A DNA stretch of 64,000 nucleotides from Natronospira bacteriovora (GTDB lineage: Bacteria; Pseudomonadota; Gammaproteobacteria; Natronospirales; Natronospiraceae): NCBI RefSeq assembly GCF_030848495.1, contig NZ_JAVDDT010000001.1, forward strand, positions 434,001 through 498,000, given 5' to 3'. A program made the translations under genes and the position numbers. Below the pieces are notes generated by a model that was not told where the DNA came from, did not search any database, and worked only from the letters and a program-made list of their open reading frames with translations. Shown here piece by piece: positions 27,374 through 38,397 of this stretch. How positions within the stretch are numbered: the first letter of the stretch is position 1; every line of letters starts with the position of its first letter.

Positions 27374-28294
27374 ATGCAAGACAGCCGTATTCACCTGGAA
27401 CACATTGCCGTGCTGCTTCCGGACAGCCTGCGCCTGTCCAGGGCGGTCGAGACGGCGGTCAAGCTGGCCGAACGGGAAAAGGCCCGCCTCACGGTGCTCG
27501 TGCCGGGAAGCGAACTCGAGCGGACCCTGGCCCGGCACACCCTGGACGTGGACACCCTGGATCAGCTGGTCTCCGAGCACGATCTGGCCCGGAACCGGCA
27601 CCTGGATGAGCTTCTGGCCGGTATTCGCCCGCGGGTCGCTCAGGTCAGCTACCAGGTGGTTTCCGGGCGGCGGCGCCATGAAGCCATTCTGGAGTGGATG
27701 CAGGCAAGACGGCCGGATCTGCTCGTCAAGGACATCGGCAAGGGCAGCCGCCGGGTGGCGCATCTGTTCACGCCGCTGGACTGGCATCTGATGCGCGGCA
27801 GCCCCTGTCCATTGATGCTGCTGGGGCGCGGTGTGGCGCACGGGCCGGTGGTGGCCGCCCTGGATCTGGTGGGTGCGCGGGAGAAACCGCTGTCACTGGA
27901 TCAGCAGGTCATGACCTGGGGGCAATGGCTGAGTGACTGGCAGCAATGCCCCCTGCACACGGTGCATGCCTTTGAAACCGTGGAAAACCTGCGCCTGCCC
28001 TTTGGCATGGATCGCCTCATGCCGGAGGATGACCTGAAGCGGGTCGAGACGGAACACCGCCAGCTGCTGGATCGAGCGAGTGCATCGGTGAACGTTCCCG
28101 AACAGAATCGCCATCTCATTCACTCACCCCCCGGCCGCGCCATTCCCGCCCTGTGTGATGAACTGGATGCCCGAATGCTGGTACTTGGAACCGCCCGCCG
28201 GGGTCGCCTGGAAAGGCTGGTGATGGGCAGTACGGCCGAATCCATCATTCACGCTCTCGACGGTGACCTGCTCGCCATTCCCCCAATCGATTGA
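27374..28294 (+). CDS. Tandem-domain universal stress protein (UspE-like)
   Basis: A 306-residue cytoplasmic protein made of two Usp domains in a row, as in UspE. The second domain ends with the ATP-loop-like GTARRGRLERLVMGSTAE (G-x2-G-x9-GS/T type), whereas the first domain has a weaker version. Family members bind ATP and support survival under starvation, hypoxia and other stresses. The ATG at 27374 gives the normal start. Divergent from hemN across a Dnr/Fnr-type box, which suggests hypoxic control, as known for several Usp genes in Pseudomonas. Confidence 0.87.
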   Translation: MQDSRIHLEHIAVLLPDSLRLSRAVETAVKLAEREKARLTVLVPGSELERTLARHTLDVDTLDQLVSEHDLARNRHLDELLAGIRPRVAQVSYQVVSGRRRHEAILEWMQARRPDLLVKDIGKGSRRVAHLFTPLDWHLMRGSPCPLMLLGRGVAHGPVVAALDLVGAREKPLSLDQQVMTWGQWLSDWQQCPLHTVHAFETVENLRLPFGMDRLMPEDDLKRVETEHRQLLDRASASVNVPEQNRHLIHSPPGRAIPALCDELDARMLVLGTARRGRLERLVMGSTAESIIHALDGDLLAIPPID

Positions 28295-28307
28295 AGCCGG
28301 ACCCATC

Positions 28308-29555
28308 ATGCTGAAGGATTATGTCGGCCTGATCCGCCAGCAGCCAGCCTTTCTGCTGTTTGGCCTGTTGGCCGCCGCCCTGTCCAGCTTCGGACAGACT
28401 TTCTATATTGGTCTGTTCAGTGGCGAGATTCGTGACGACTTTGATCTCAGCCACGGTCAGTTTGGCCTTTACTATTCACTTGCCACATTGGCCAGTGGTT
28501 TTGCCATCCTCTGGGTTGGCCGCCTGGTGGATCGACTCGATCTGAGAGTCATCAGCGCCCTCACAGTGTCCACTTTCGGCATTGCGTCGATCATCATGGC
28601 TCTGGTGGTTCACCCGCTGTCCCTTCTCGCCACCCTTTTTCTGCTACGACTGCTGGGACAAGGCATGATGGGGCATATTGCCATAACGGCCATGAGCCGC
28701 TACTTCACTCAGGCAAGAGGCCGGGCGATCGCCATCGCTGCCAGTGGATTCCCGCTGGGTGAAGCCGTACTCCCCCTTGTTGCCATCAGCCTTACTGTCA
28801 CCATCGGCTGGAGAAACACCTGGTTGACGTCGGGCCTGGCTCTTCTGTTCATCGGGCTGCCCCTTCTGTTGGCCCTTTTGCAACATCAACCGCGTCGCGA
28901 TCGATTATGGCGACTGAAGCAACATCGCCAGCAACGCCCCGGGCACAGGGCTTCACAAAGGCAGTGGGCAGTCTCGGACGTACTCACGGATGCACGCTTC
29001 TGGCTACTGATGCCAATCATCCTGAGCCCGGCATTTTATGTCACCGGCTTTTTCTTTCACCAGGTTCATTTGGCGGAGGCAAAAACATGGCCATTGCAGT
29101 GGCTGGCGGCATGCTTTGCCGTGTTCGCCGCAACTCAGTTCACCGGTCTCATGACAGCTGGCTATCTCACCGACCGAATCACTGCACGACGCCTGCTGCC
29201 TTTCTACCTTCTTCCACTTGCCGGCGGCATGATCGTCATCTGGCTTGGCAACAGCATCTGGTGGATGCCGTTGTATATGGCATTGTTCGGGCTGACAGCA
29301 GGTACCAGCGCCACGATTGTTGCGGCAATATGGGCGGAAATGTACGGCACCCGTCACCTGGGCAGCATCCGCTCGATCTACACGTCCTTGATGGTATTCT
29401 CCACAGCCGCCTCGCCGTGGCTCATGGGTTCAATGCTGGATGGTGGCCTTCACATGGAAGAGCTGGCGATGCTTTCCTTTTTCTGGTTGCTGGGTGTTTC
29501 ATCGCTGAGCTTTCTGCTTGGCCCGGCCTTATCGAAACGACAAAGACACGCTTGA
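28308..29555 (+). CDS. MFS transporter (near TonB receptor)
   Basis: A 415-residue membrane protein with twelve hydrophobic segments and the MFS loop motif in GRLVDRLD. It lies 13 bp after usp but its base use is less GC-rich than its neighbours, as is the 228-bp spacer after it. The following gene is a TonB-dependent receptor, so the two may move one nutrient across outer and inner membranes. The family suggests a small organic anion or metabolite; nothing more precise can be said. Possibly acquired by transfer. Confidence 0.85.
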   Translation: MLKDYVGLIRQQPAFLLFGLLAAALSSFGQTFYIGLFSGEIRDDFDLSHGQFGLYYSLATLASGFAILWVGRLVDRLDLRVISALTVSTFGIASIIMALVVHPLSLLATLFLLRLLGQGMMGHIAITAMSRYFTQARGRAIAIAASGFPLGEAVLPLVAISLTVTIGWRNTWLTSGLALLFIGLPLLLALLQHQPRRDRLWRLKQHRQQRPGHRASQRQWAVSDVLTDARFWLLMPIILSPAFYVTGFFFHQVHLAEAKTWPLQWLAACFAVFAATQFTGLMTAGYLTDRITARRLLPFYLLPLAGGMIVIWLGNSIWWMPLYMALFGLTAGTSATIVAAIWAEMYGTRHLGSIRSIYTSLMVFSTAASPWLMGSMLDGGLHMEELAMLSFFWLLGVSSLSFLLGPALSKRQRHA

Positions 29556-29783
29556 CCACTCGATTCAAGATATCAAAAAGAACAATGTCTGCCCGATACG
29601 ATTAAACATAAAACAAGTATCACTGATACGACGACAAGGTATCCCATCATTCCAACTTGCATGCCGGAATTCCTCTGCCATCTTATAGGACTGTTGCCTG
29701 AAATTTTGCCCTGTTACGGCCATTACTGAAGGCAACAACTCGCATCAACAATCACTAACATGGACTATTAAGGAGCAGAGGGT

Positions 29784-32390
29784 ATGTACTCGCACCTTGG
29801 AGGGAAGCTATTGCTTGCCGCGTCTATTGGGATAGTGTTCGCCGGAACGGGCACATCCACAACGGCGCTTGCAGACGAAACCGAAGCCCGCGACCTGGAT
29901 CGCGTCATTATCACCGGTACGCGACTGTCACGACTGGAGATGGAGGAGATCAGTCCGATTACGACCATTGATCGGGCACAGATGGAACGAGAAGGCATCC
30001 AGACCACACAGGATCTCTTTCAGCGGATCCCTGCCCTGGGGGCGGGCAGTTTCACAGAAACCGGGGATTCCAATGATGATACCGGCCCGGATACCTCAGC
30101 CGCAGCACTTCGCGGCCTTGAAGCCAATGCAACGCTTGTTCTCATCAATGGCCGCCGAACGGCCAACTCCCCGTTTGCAAAAGGCATCACCACGTCGGCC
30201 GTGGATCTGAACACCATCCCCTTCGCCGCCATCGAACGCGTCGAAGTCATGCGCGATGGCGCCTCGGCGATTTATGGCACGGACGCCATTGCAGGTGTGA
30301 TCAACATCATCCTGCGCAACGACATGCAGGGCGCGGAGATTCATGCCAATACCGGCATCTCCTCAAGCAGCGACGCCCAGGAAGACCGCATCAGCATGGT
30401 GTGGGGTTCAGCCGGCGGGGAGAGTCGCTTTACCACGACTCTGGACTGGTATAGCCGCGGCGCGATCTGGAAGAAGGATCGTGAGTACTCCCAGAGTGCA
30501 AACAAGACCACGCTGCATCCGGATGGACTCGATTTCCGTTCGAGCCTCGGCTCCAATCCCGGCGCCTATTTCCTGCTGGATGACGAAGAGTTCCAGCCAG
30601 ACCCGGATTGCCCTGCTGATCGGCTGAATGCCAGCGGTGAGCTTTGCCTGTTCGATTACTCGCCGGACATGCAGCTGCGTCCCAATTCAGAGCGAACCAG
30701 TCTTTTCCACGTCTCTGAGTACGACCTGAGCGCCAATGCCATGATGTATGGCGAGTTCTGGGCCCATCACCGGAATAGCGAGATCGTGGGCGCTGCCACA
30801 CCGAGCGTGGATGAACTGTTCATCTCGGAAGATCACCCTGACAACCCCTTTGATCAGGACGTGCGCGCCCGCTATCGCTTCACGGATGCCGGCCCGCGAG
30901 TCCAGCACCAAAACCATACCAGTCTGCGTGCAGTGATCGGTGTGACCGGCCTGTTTGCCAACCCGGACTGGGATTACGACGTGGCTGCGGGTTATACACG
31001 GCATGCTGCCGAACAGCATGGGGTGAGCGGCTTTATCAATCTCCACGATGCCCAGGCAGCGTTGGATGACTTCAGCTACAACCCCTTTGGGGCAGAACCC
31101 AATGATCAGGAAGTCATCGACCGGATTTCGACCCGGACCACACGCACCGGTGTTTCACGGCAATCCTTCCTGGATGCCGGCGTCAGTGGCCAGTTCGGTC
31201 TGTTGCCGGGTGGACGCATTGGTCTGGCCGCTGGCCTTCAGTACCGGGATGAGTTCATCCGGGACATTCCCGATTACCAGTTCCGGACCGGCCAGATCAT
31301 CGGCACCGAAGCCACCCAGGCGGAAGGTGGCCGTGATATCACCTCCGCTTACGTGGAGACTGCCCTGCCGGTCATGGAGAACATGAATATCCAGCTGGCC
31401 ATGCGGCATGATGACTACTCCGATTTCGGTACCACCACGAACCCGAGAATCGGGATCAGCTATCAGCCCACGGAACGCCTTGGCTTCCGTGCCAGTTATT
31501 CCGAGGGCTTCCGTGCCCCGAGCATTCCCGAGATCGGGCTGGGAGCCACGGAGGAAAGCCCCATTCTGGTGGACACCACTCGCTGTGAACTGACGGGTGA
31601 TGACCAGGATTGCGGGCCGACCGAGTATATTGTCCGCTTCGAGGGCAACCCCTTCCTGGAGCCGGAAACCAGCGAAAGCCTCAACTTCGGTATCGTCGCG
31701 GAGCCGCTGGACTGGATGTCGGTGAGCCTTGACTACTGGAAAATCCGGCACGAGAACCTGATTGCCTCCGACACCCAGTTCATCCTGGACAACGAGAATC
31801 AGTTCCCCGGTCGTGTAGTGCGCCTGGATCCCACGGCCCAGGAGCAGGCCGACGGTATCCCCGGGCGCATCGATTTCATCAACGACACCTTCCTGAACTT
31901 CGGCATGCAGGAAACCGATGGTGTGGACCTGGATGTACGCATTCAGTGGGAGCAGTTTGGCGGCGCAATGAGCCTCAACACTTCCGCCACCTATGTGCTC
32001 AGCTTCGACCGCCAGCTACGGGAAACGGATCCCGTCCGCGAGTTGGCTGGTACGTTCGAGCGGCCCAAACTGCGCGCTGTGTCACGCCTCAACTGGGACA
32101 CGTCCCAATGGGGCTGGACCCTGGGTCTCCGCCATGTGGGTTCCTACAGCGAGCGTTTCGATGGATTCGGCCTGCATAATGTCCTTCCGGATCGCAGCGT
32201 AAGCTCCTGGACGGTACTCGATGCCTCAGTACGCTGGCGTGTTGCCGAGAATTTCGACGTCATGGGCCGAGTGCATAATCTGCTGGATGAGGATCCGCCC
32301 TTCCAGCGTGGCAACATCTGGGGTTATGACCTGAGAAACCACGACCCGCGCGGGCGTTTCATGAGCGTGGCCGCAAGCTATCGCTTCTGA
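29784..32390 (+). CDS. TonB-dependent outer-membrane receptor
   Basis: An 868-residue receptor with a signal peptide ending near TTALA. The plug domain (about residues 35-160) begins with DLDRVIITGTRL, a TonB-box-like region, and has the plug motif GASAIYGTDAIAGVINI. The C-terminal 22-strand barrel follows and ends in ASYRF. AAGGAG lies 8 bp before the ATG. The plug type is common among receptors of xanthomonads and shewanellas for sugars, peptides or other nutrients rather than siderophores. The spacer before it is AT-rich and shows no cobalamin riboswitch that I can see. Likely partner: the MFS gene upstream. Confidence 0.92.
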   Translation: MYSHLGGKLLLAASIGIVFAGTGTSTTALADETEARDLDRVIITGTRLSRLEMEEISPITTIDRAQMEREGIQTTQDLFQRIPALGAGSFTETGDSNDDTGPDTSAAALRGLEANATLVLINGRRTANSPFAKGITTSAVDLNTIPFAAIERVEVMRDGASAIYGTDAIAGVINIILRNDMQGAEIHANTGISSSSDAQEDRISMVWGSAGGESRFTTTLDWYSRGAIWKKDREYSQSANKTTLHPDGLDFRSSLGSNPGAYFLLDDEEFQPDPDCPADRLNASGELCLFDYSPDMQLRPNSERTSLFHVSEYDLSANAMMYGEFWAHHRNSEIVGAATPSVDELFISEDHPDNPFDQDVRARYRFTDAGPRVQHQNHTSLRAVIGVTGLFANPDWDYDVAAGYTRHAAEQHGVSGFINLHDAQAALDDFSYNPFGAEPNDQEVIDRISTRTTRTGVSRQSFLDAGVSGQFGLLPGGRIGLAAGLQYRDEFIRDIPDYQFRTGQIIGTEATQAEGGRDITSAYVETALPVMENMNIQLAMRHDDYSDFGTTTNPRIGISYQPTERLGFRASYSEGFRAPSIPEIGLGATEESPILVDTTRCELTGDDQDCGPTEYIVRFEGNPFLEPETSESLNFGIVAEPLDWMSVSLDYWKIRHENLIASDTQFILDNENQFPGRVVRLDPTAQEQADGIPGRIDFINDTFLNFGMQETDGVDLDVRIQWEQFGGAMSLNTSATYVLSFDRQLRETDPVRELAGTFERPKLRAVSRLNWDTSQWGWTLGLRHVGSYSERFDGFGLHNVLPDRSVSSWTVLDASVRWRVAENFDVMGRVHNLLDEDPPFQRGNIWGYDLRNHDPRGRFMSVAASYRF

Positions 32391-32426
32391 AACCTCGAGA
32401 CAGTCGGGCAAGCCATTGCCCGAGGT

Positions 32427-32460
32427 AAAAAAGGGCGCACCCTCGGGGTGCGCCCTTTTC
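32427..32460. terminator. Bidirectional terminator between TonB receptor and sugar dehydrogenase
   Basis: Stem AAGGGCGCACCC/GGGTGCGCCCTT with a TCG loop, preceded by A-rich and followed by T-rich sequence, between convergent genes. Confidence 0.93.
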
Positions 32461-32477
32461 ACTTCTGCCCGCCAGGT

Positions 32478-33629
32478 TTATCGGGCCGGCTCGATCCGGT
32501 ACAAAGCGGCATCCGACATGTCGTTCACGATGTAGATGTACCCATCCGGGCCCTGCCGGACATCGCGGATGCGACCGATCCGTTCACGCAGCAATTCCTC
32601 CGCGTGTACGACGGTTTCATCCTCGATCACCAGGCGCAGGATCTTCTGGGGACGCAGGCCACCGGCCAGCAGATTGCCCTCCCAGTTGGCAAAGCGATCA
32701 CCATGAACCAGGGCCAGGCCGGACGGTGCCAGAGTGGGGAGGAATTCGAATACCGGGTCCACCATGCCTTCCCGGTGACGGGCTTCAGCGTGGGGGAACT
32801 TGTCCTCGGTGCGATAATCCCGTCCAAGGGTGGCGGTGGGCCAACCGTAGTTCTTGCCCGGCTCGATCAGATTCAGCTCGTCACCACCGCGGGGGCCGTG
32901 CTCGGTAGCCCAGATCAGCCCCGTCTCCGGGTGCTGGACGATACCCTGGATGTTGCGATGGCCGTAGGACCAGATTTCCGGCGCATAGTCGTCATCGCCG
33001 ACGAAGGGGTTGTCGTCAGGCACACTGCCATCATCGTTCAGGCGCACAACGGTGCCGGAATGATCCAGGGTGTCCTGTGCCCGTGGCGGCTCAGCCCCCC
33101 GATCCCCGATGGTCATCATCAGGGTGCCATCGTCCAGGAACAGGATCCGGGAGCCGTAATGGCGGCCGGGAGAGGTGTATTCATTGGATTCGAACAATGC
33201 TTCCACGTCCACGAGTCGATTGCCCTCCAGGCGGCCACGCGCCAGGGCGGGGACGGTGCCGTCCGAATCACCCTTGGAGTAGGTCAGATAGATCCAGCCA
33301 TTGCTCTCATAATCCGGGTGGACCACCACATCAAGCATGCCGCCCTGATTGGTCGCGAAGAATTCCGGCGTACCTTCCACCCGCGTCTTCTTGCCCTCTT
33401 CGATCAGGTACAGGCCGTTGGGACGCTCGGTAACGAGAAAACGGCCATCCGGCAGGAAACCAACAGCCCAGGGATGGCTGAGACCGTCCACCAGCTTGAC
33501 CAGGCGAATCTGCTCGTATTCGGTTCCAATGCTTGATGCCACCACTTCCCTGGCCTGGGCCTGGCCGGCCGCAAGGGCGATCGCCGTCGACAGGCCCAGC
33601 AGCAAGGAACTCCGCAATGCGGTTTTCAT
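32478..33629 (-). CDS. PQQ-dependent aldose sugar dehydrogenase (soluble GDH-like)
   Basis: A 383-residue periplasmic six-bladed beta-propeller. The signal peptide ends near GQAQA. Characteristic are LSHPWAVGFLPDG at the start of blade one, the GDRG loop, WSYGHRNIQG and EHGPRGGDELN, which carry the PQQ and calcium contacts and match the YliI/Asd branch. Such enzymes oxidise aldoses at the periplasm with PQQ, which many hosts must import. It is a single gene. No pqq genes occur in the window. Confidence 0.92.
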   Translation of the reverse strand: MKTALRSSLLLGLSTAIALAAGQAQAREVVASSIGTEYEQIRLVKLVDGLSHPWAVGFLPDGRFLVTERPNGLYLIEEGKKTRVEGTPEFFATNQGGMLDVVVHPDYESNGWIYLTYSKGDSDGTVPALARGRLEGNRLVDVEALFESNEYTSPGRHYGSRILFLDDGTLMMTIGDRGAEPPRAQDTLDHSGTVVRLNDDGSVPDDNPFVGDDDYAPEIWSYGHRNIQGIVQHPETGLIWATEHGPRGGDELNLIEPGKNYGWPTATLGRDYRTEDKFPHAEARHREGMVDPVFEFLPTLAPSGLALVHGDRFANWEGNLLAGGLRPQKILRLVIEDETVVHAEELLRERIGRIRDVRQGPDGYIYIVNDMSDAALYRIEPAR

Positions 33630-33765
33630 GGTGCAACCTCCTGATTTTTATTCTGAAATGGATTCGAGGGGAAAATGCAGGATCGCAAGAACCTGTGAAC
33701 TGTGACAGACAGCATAGCTGATGGTTCGTATTCCTACCGCCACTGACCGAAGGGGTGGTAGGAAT

Positions 33766-33814
33766 GGCGATTTGTTCGAAAAGGGTTCTCATCGGGCCTC
33801 CCTCTCCGCCACAC
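33766..33814. repeat. Direct repeat copy 1, ends in inverted copy of tRNA-Ser 3' end
   Basis: Matches 34242-34290 at 48 of 49 bases. Its last 18 bp (33797-33814, CCTCCCTCTCCGCCACAC) are identical to the 3' end of the tRNA-Ser gene plus its CCA and 3 bp beyond, but lie on the opposite strand to the tRNA. Confidence 0.93.
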
Positions 33815-33820
33815 GAAAAA

Positions 33821-34099
33821 GGTTCTTCGCGGAAAAGCGGGGAGGAAGTTCGGGCGTGGTGGCCGGGGCGGGTCTTGGTGGCCCTGCCCAGAACGCGCCG
33901 TGAATACGTCCCTGTAGGCTCGAGGGAAACATCCCTGTTTCCCACGGTTCTGGGCAGGGCCACCAAGACCCTTTCCAGAGCGGTGATTCGGCGGGTTGGT
34001 GGGGGCGTGACCGGAAGCGTAAGGGGAACCACTGCCCGCTCCCACCAACCCGACGCCCCTAACCGCTCGGCGCCCCCCCCCGCTTTTCCGCGAAGAACC
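33821..34099. repeat. Nested inverted repeats
   Basis: Outer perfect 22-bp arms at 33821-33842 and 34078-34099 (GGTTCTTCGCGG... and its complement). Inner perfect 25-bp arms at 33870-33894 and 33947-33971 (GGGTCTTGGTGGCC... and its complement) enclose 52 bp. The left flank 33825-33872 recurs at 48527-48574. Confidence 0.93.
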
Positions 34100-34241
34100 C
34101 AAAAAAAAGCCACCCGGTGCGCCGTACTGGTTATTCACCTGGTGCCTGCTCGACCGTGGGGATTGCCAGGCGCATCCCTGCGCCTGGCCCTCCGCTTCGC
34201 TCCGGGCTCCGCGCATGCGCGCTACGCGACAAATCGCTCCC

Positions 34242-34290
34242 GGCGATTTGTTCGAAAAGGGTTCTCATCGGGCCTCCCTCCCCGCCACAC
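34242..34290. repeat. Direct repeat copy 2 beside tRNA-Ser terminator
   Basis: Second copy of the 49-bp repeat at 33766. Its last 18 bp match the inverted tRNA-Ser 3' end at 17 of 18 bases, so the tRNA terminator is bracketed by a long palindrome (34273-34290 against 34323-34340). Confidence 0.92.
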
Positions 34291-34318
34291 AAAAAAAGCC
34301 ACCCGATTGGGTGGCTTT
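34291..34318 (-). terminator. Terminator of tRNA-Ser
   Basis: On the minus strand, AAAGCCACCC pairs with GGGTGGCTTT around AATC, then seven T in all. It starts 8 bp after the encoded CCA. Confidence 0.93.
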
Positions 34319-34325
34319 CCTTGTG

Positions 34326-34415
34326 TGGCGGAGAGGGAGGGATTCGAACCCTCGGACCCCGCGAGGGGTCAACGGTTTTCGAGACCGCCCCATTCGGCCG
34401 CTCTGGCACCTCTCC
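34326..34415 (-). tRNA. tRNA-Ser (anticodon CGA)
   Basis: A 90-nt class II tRNA including an encoded CCA end. Acceptor stem GGAGAGG/CCTCTCC with discriminator G; anticodon loop CTCGAAA reads CGA, so it decodes UCG. The long variable arm (GACCCCTCGCGGGGTC) and GGTTCGAATCC T-arm are typical of tRNA-Ser. A terminator follows. tRNA-Ser genes are common integration sites, which makes the repeats beside it notable. Confidence 0.97.
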
Positions 34416-34677
34416 GGAAAACATTTGTCCAAAAACCGCAAGTCACCCGCTGGCGTCGCCGTTGGTCGGTGCGCCTGCCCCGACAATCGCGGGAAGTAGC
34501 GGGCAGCCCCCGCTTCGGGGGACAATATGGTCATCCTCCCCCAATCAGGGGGTTGAGGACGGCAACCGGAAGCCGCAGATTCTAACAAAGGACCGGGGCT
34601 GGCGCGAATGATATCCGTCTCTCCGCCCCTGGGTTATTACATAAGTCCGTATTCGGAAAAGGAGCACTCACACAGGC

Positions 34678-36700
<2,023 letters not shown>

Positions 36701-38275
36701 CTACTCCCATTCGATGGTCGCCGGCGGTTTGCCGGAGATATCGTAGGTCACCCGGGAAATGCCCCTGACCTCGTTGATGATGCGGCGTGAGACGTGGTCC
36801 AGGAAATCGTAGGGCAGATGGGCCCAGCGGGCGGTCATGAAGTCGATGGTCTCCACGGCACGCAGGGCCACCACCCAGTCATAACGGCGACCGTCCCCCA
36901 TGACGCCCACGGAACGCACGGGCAGGAAGACGGCAAAGGCCTGGCTGGTCTTGTTGTAGAGGTCGTGATTCCAGAGCTCTTCGATGAAGATGGCATCAGC
37001 CTTGCGCAGGATGTCAGCGTATTCCTTCTTCACTTCACCCAGAATGCGCACACCGAGGCCCGGGCCAGGGAAGGGATGCCGGAAGAGCATGTCATGGGGC
37101 AGGCCCAGTTCCACGCCCAGGCGCCGGACTTCGTCCTTGAACAGTTCACGCAGGGGCTCGATCAGCTTGAGCTTCATGTGCTCGGGCAGGCCACCCACAT
37201 TGTGATGGGACTTGATGACCTGGGCCTTGCCGGTCTTGGAGCCGGCGGATTCAATCACGTCCGGATAGATGGTGCCCTGGGCCAGCCATTTCACGTTTTC
37301 GATCTTCGCGGCTTCCTCGTCGAAGACTTCGATGAAGGTGCGGCCGATGATCTTGCGCTTCTCTTCCGGGTCTTCAACGCCCTCGAGGGCGGAGAGGAAA
37401 CGATCCTCGGCATCCACGCGGATGACATGAACCCCCATGTGCTCGGCAAAGGTGGCCATGACCTGATCACCCTCGCCCAGGCGAAGCAGCCCGGTATCCA
37501 CGAATACGCAAGTGAGCTGATCACCAATGGCCTTGTGCAGCAGAGCGGCCACCACGGAGCTGTCCACGCCGCCGGACAGCCCCAGCAACACGTGATCATG
37601 CCCCACCTGTTCACGCACCTGACTGACCTGGGTCTCGATAATGTTGTCGGACTGCCAGTCAGCGGCACAGCCGGCGATGTCGTGCAGGAAACGCTCCAGG
37701 ATGCGACCGCCCTGGGTGGTGTGGGTCACCTCGGGATGGAACTGAATGCCATAGAAGCATTTTTCTTCGTGGCTGATCACGGCATAGGGGGCATTCTCGG
37801 AGCTGGCCACCACCTCGAAGCCCGGCGGCAATTCCGCCACCCGGTCACCATGGCTCATCCAGACGTCCAGACTGGGGATGCCGCCGCTTTCAACATGATC
37901 TTCAATCCCTTCCAGCAGACGACTCTTGCCACTCACCCTCACCCGGGCGTAGCCGAACTCCTGTTCATCGCTGGATTCGACACGGCCACCCAACTGGGCG
38001 GACATGGTCTGCATGCCGTAACAGATCCCCAGCACAGGCACGCCCAGTTCAAACACCGCCGCCGGTGCGCGCGCCGTATCCTGTTCGGTCACGGAAGCCG
38101 GGCCACCGGAAAGAATCACGGCACTGGCGCCAAACTCGCGAATGGCCTCATCACCCATCTCGGGATCATGTATCTCGCAGTACACTCCCAGTTCGCGCAC
38201 ACGACGACCGATAAGCTGGGTGTACTGGGATCCGAAATCGAGAATCAGGACTCGATGGGCATAGATGTCGCGCAT
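36701..38275 (-). CDS. guaA: GMP synthase (glutamine-hydrolysing)
   Basis: A 524-residue enzyme making GMP from XMP, glutamine and ATP. The N-terminal glutamine amidotransferase has the nucleophile in GICYGMQ and the catalytic His/Glu in HPEVTH. The ATP-pyrophosphatase domain shows the P-loop LSGGVDSS, and the C-terminal dimer domain ends in the expected TIEWE. It follows guaB on the same strand, the classical guaBA order, but the 122-bp spacer holds a repeat hairpin. Length is normal. Confidence 0.97.
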   Translation of the reverse strand: MRDIYAHRVLILDFGSQYTQLIGRRVRELGVYCEIHDPEMGDEAIREFGASAVILSGGPASVTEQDTARAPAAVFELGVPVLGICYGMQTMSAQLGGRVESSDEQEFGYARVRVSGKSRLLEGIEDHVESGGIPSLDVWMSHGDRVAELPPGFEVVASSENAPYAVISHEEKCFYGIQFHPEVTHTTQGGRILERFLHDIAGCAADWQSDNIIETQVSQVREQVGHDHVLLGLSGGVDSSVVAALLHKAIGDQLTCVFVDTGLLRLGEGDQVMATFAEHMGVHVIRVDAEDRFLSALEGVEDPEEKRKIIGRTFIEVFDEEAAKIENVKWLAQGTIYPDVIESAGSKTGKAQVIKSHHNVGGLPEHMKLKLIEPLRELFKDEVRRLGVELGLPHDMLFRHPFPGPGLGVRILGEVKKEYADILRKADAIFIEELWNHDLYNKTSQAFAVFLPVRSVGVMGDGRRYDWVVALRAVETIDFMTARWAHLPYDFLDHVSRRIINEVRGISRVTYDISGKPPATIEWE

Positions 38276-38297
38276 GGCTGGATTTCCTTTTGGAAAT

Positions 38298-38396
38298 CAG
38301 GAACAAGGAGCAAGGAGCAAGGAGCAAAAGGCCCAACAGTGCCACTTTGGCAAGTCTGTCGGTTTTCGCTCCCTGCTCCCTGCTCCCTGCTCCTGA
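38298..38396. repeat. Inverted heptamer arms within guaBA spacer
   Basis: Left arm 38298-38328 is built of AAGGAGC units; right arm 38363-38396 of GCTCCCT units, its near complement (four mismatches and one extra base). The arms enclose about 34 bp. The right arm ends beside the guaB stop codon. In the guaBA transcript this would be an imperfect hairpin of about 30 pairs. Confidence 0.88.
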
Positions 38397-38397
38397 A

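Larger units (their letters stand above)
33630..34325. repeat. Gene-free, repeat-dense region beside tRNA-Ser
   Basis: About 700 bp without a credible gene. It holds a 49-bp direct repeat (33766-33814 and 34242-34290, one mismatch), a hairpin ATTCCTACC/GGTAGGAAT near 33730-33765, nested inverted repeats from 33821 to 34099, a GCGGGTTGGTGGG/CCCACCAACCCG pair around 33990-34055, and an ACAAATCGC/GCGATTTGT hairpin near 34230-34250. Apparent open frames here are made of these repeats. The layout looks like a worn insertion site or a nest of dispersed repeats next to a tRNA gene. Confidence 0.8.

Noticed and set aside
29556-29783. Cobalamin or other riboswitch before the TonB receptor
   Set aside because: The spacer is AT-rich, lacks a B12-box-like block and shows only a 5-bp hairpin (GTATC/GATAC).
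34273-34290. Second tRNA gene suggested by the copy of a tRNA 3' end
   Set aside because: Only 18 bp match, in inverted orientation; no anticodon or D arm can be folded.
33755-34585. Open frames across the tRNA-Ser region (for example 276 residues)
   Set aside because: They run through a tRNA gene, a terminator and inverted repeats, and have no ribosome site or recognisable domain.
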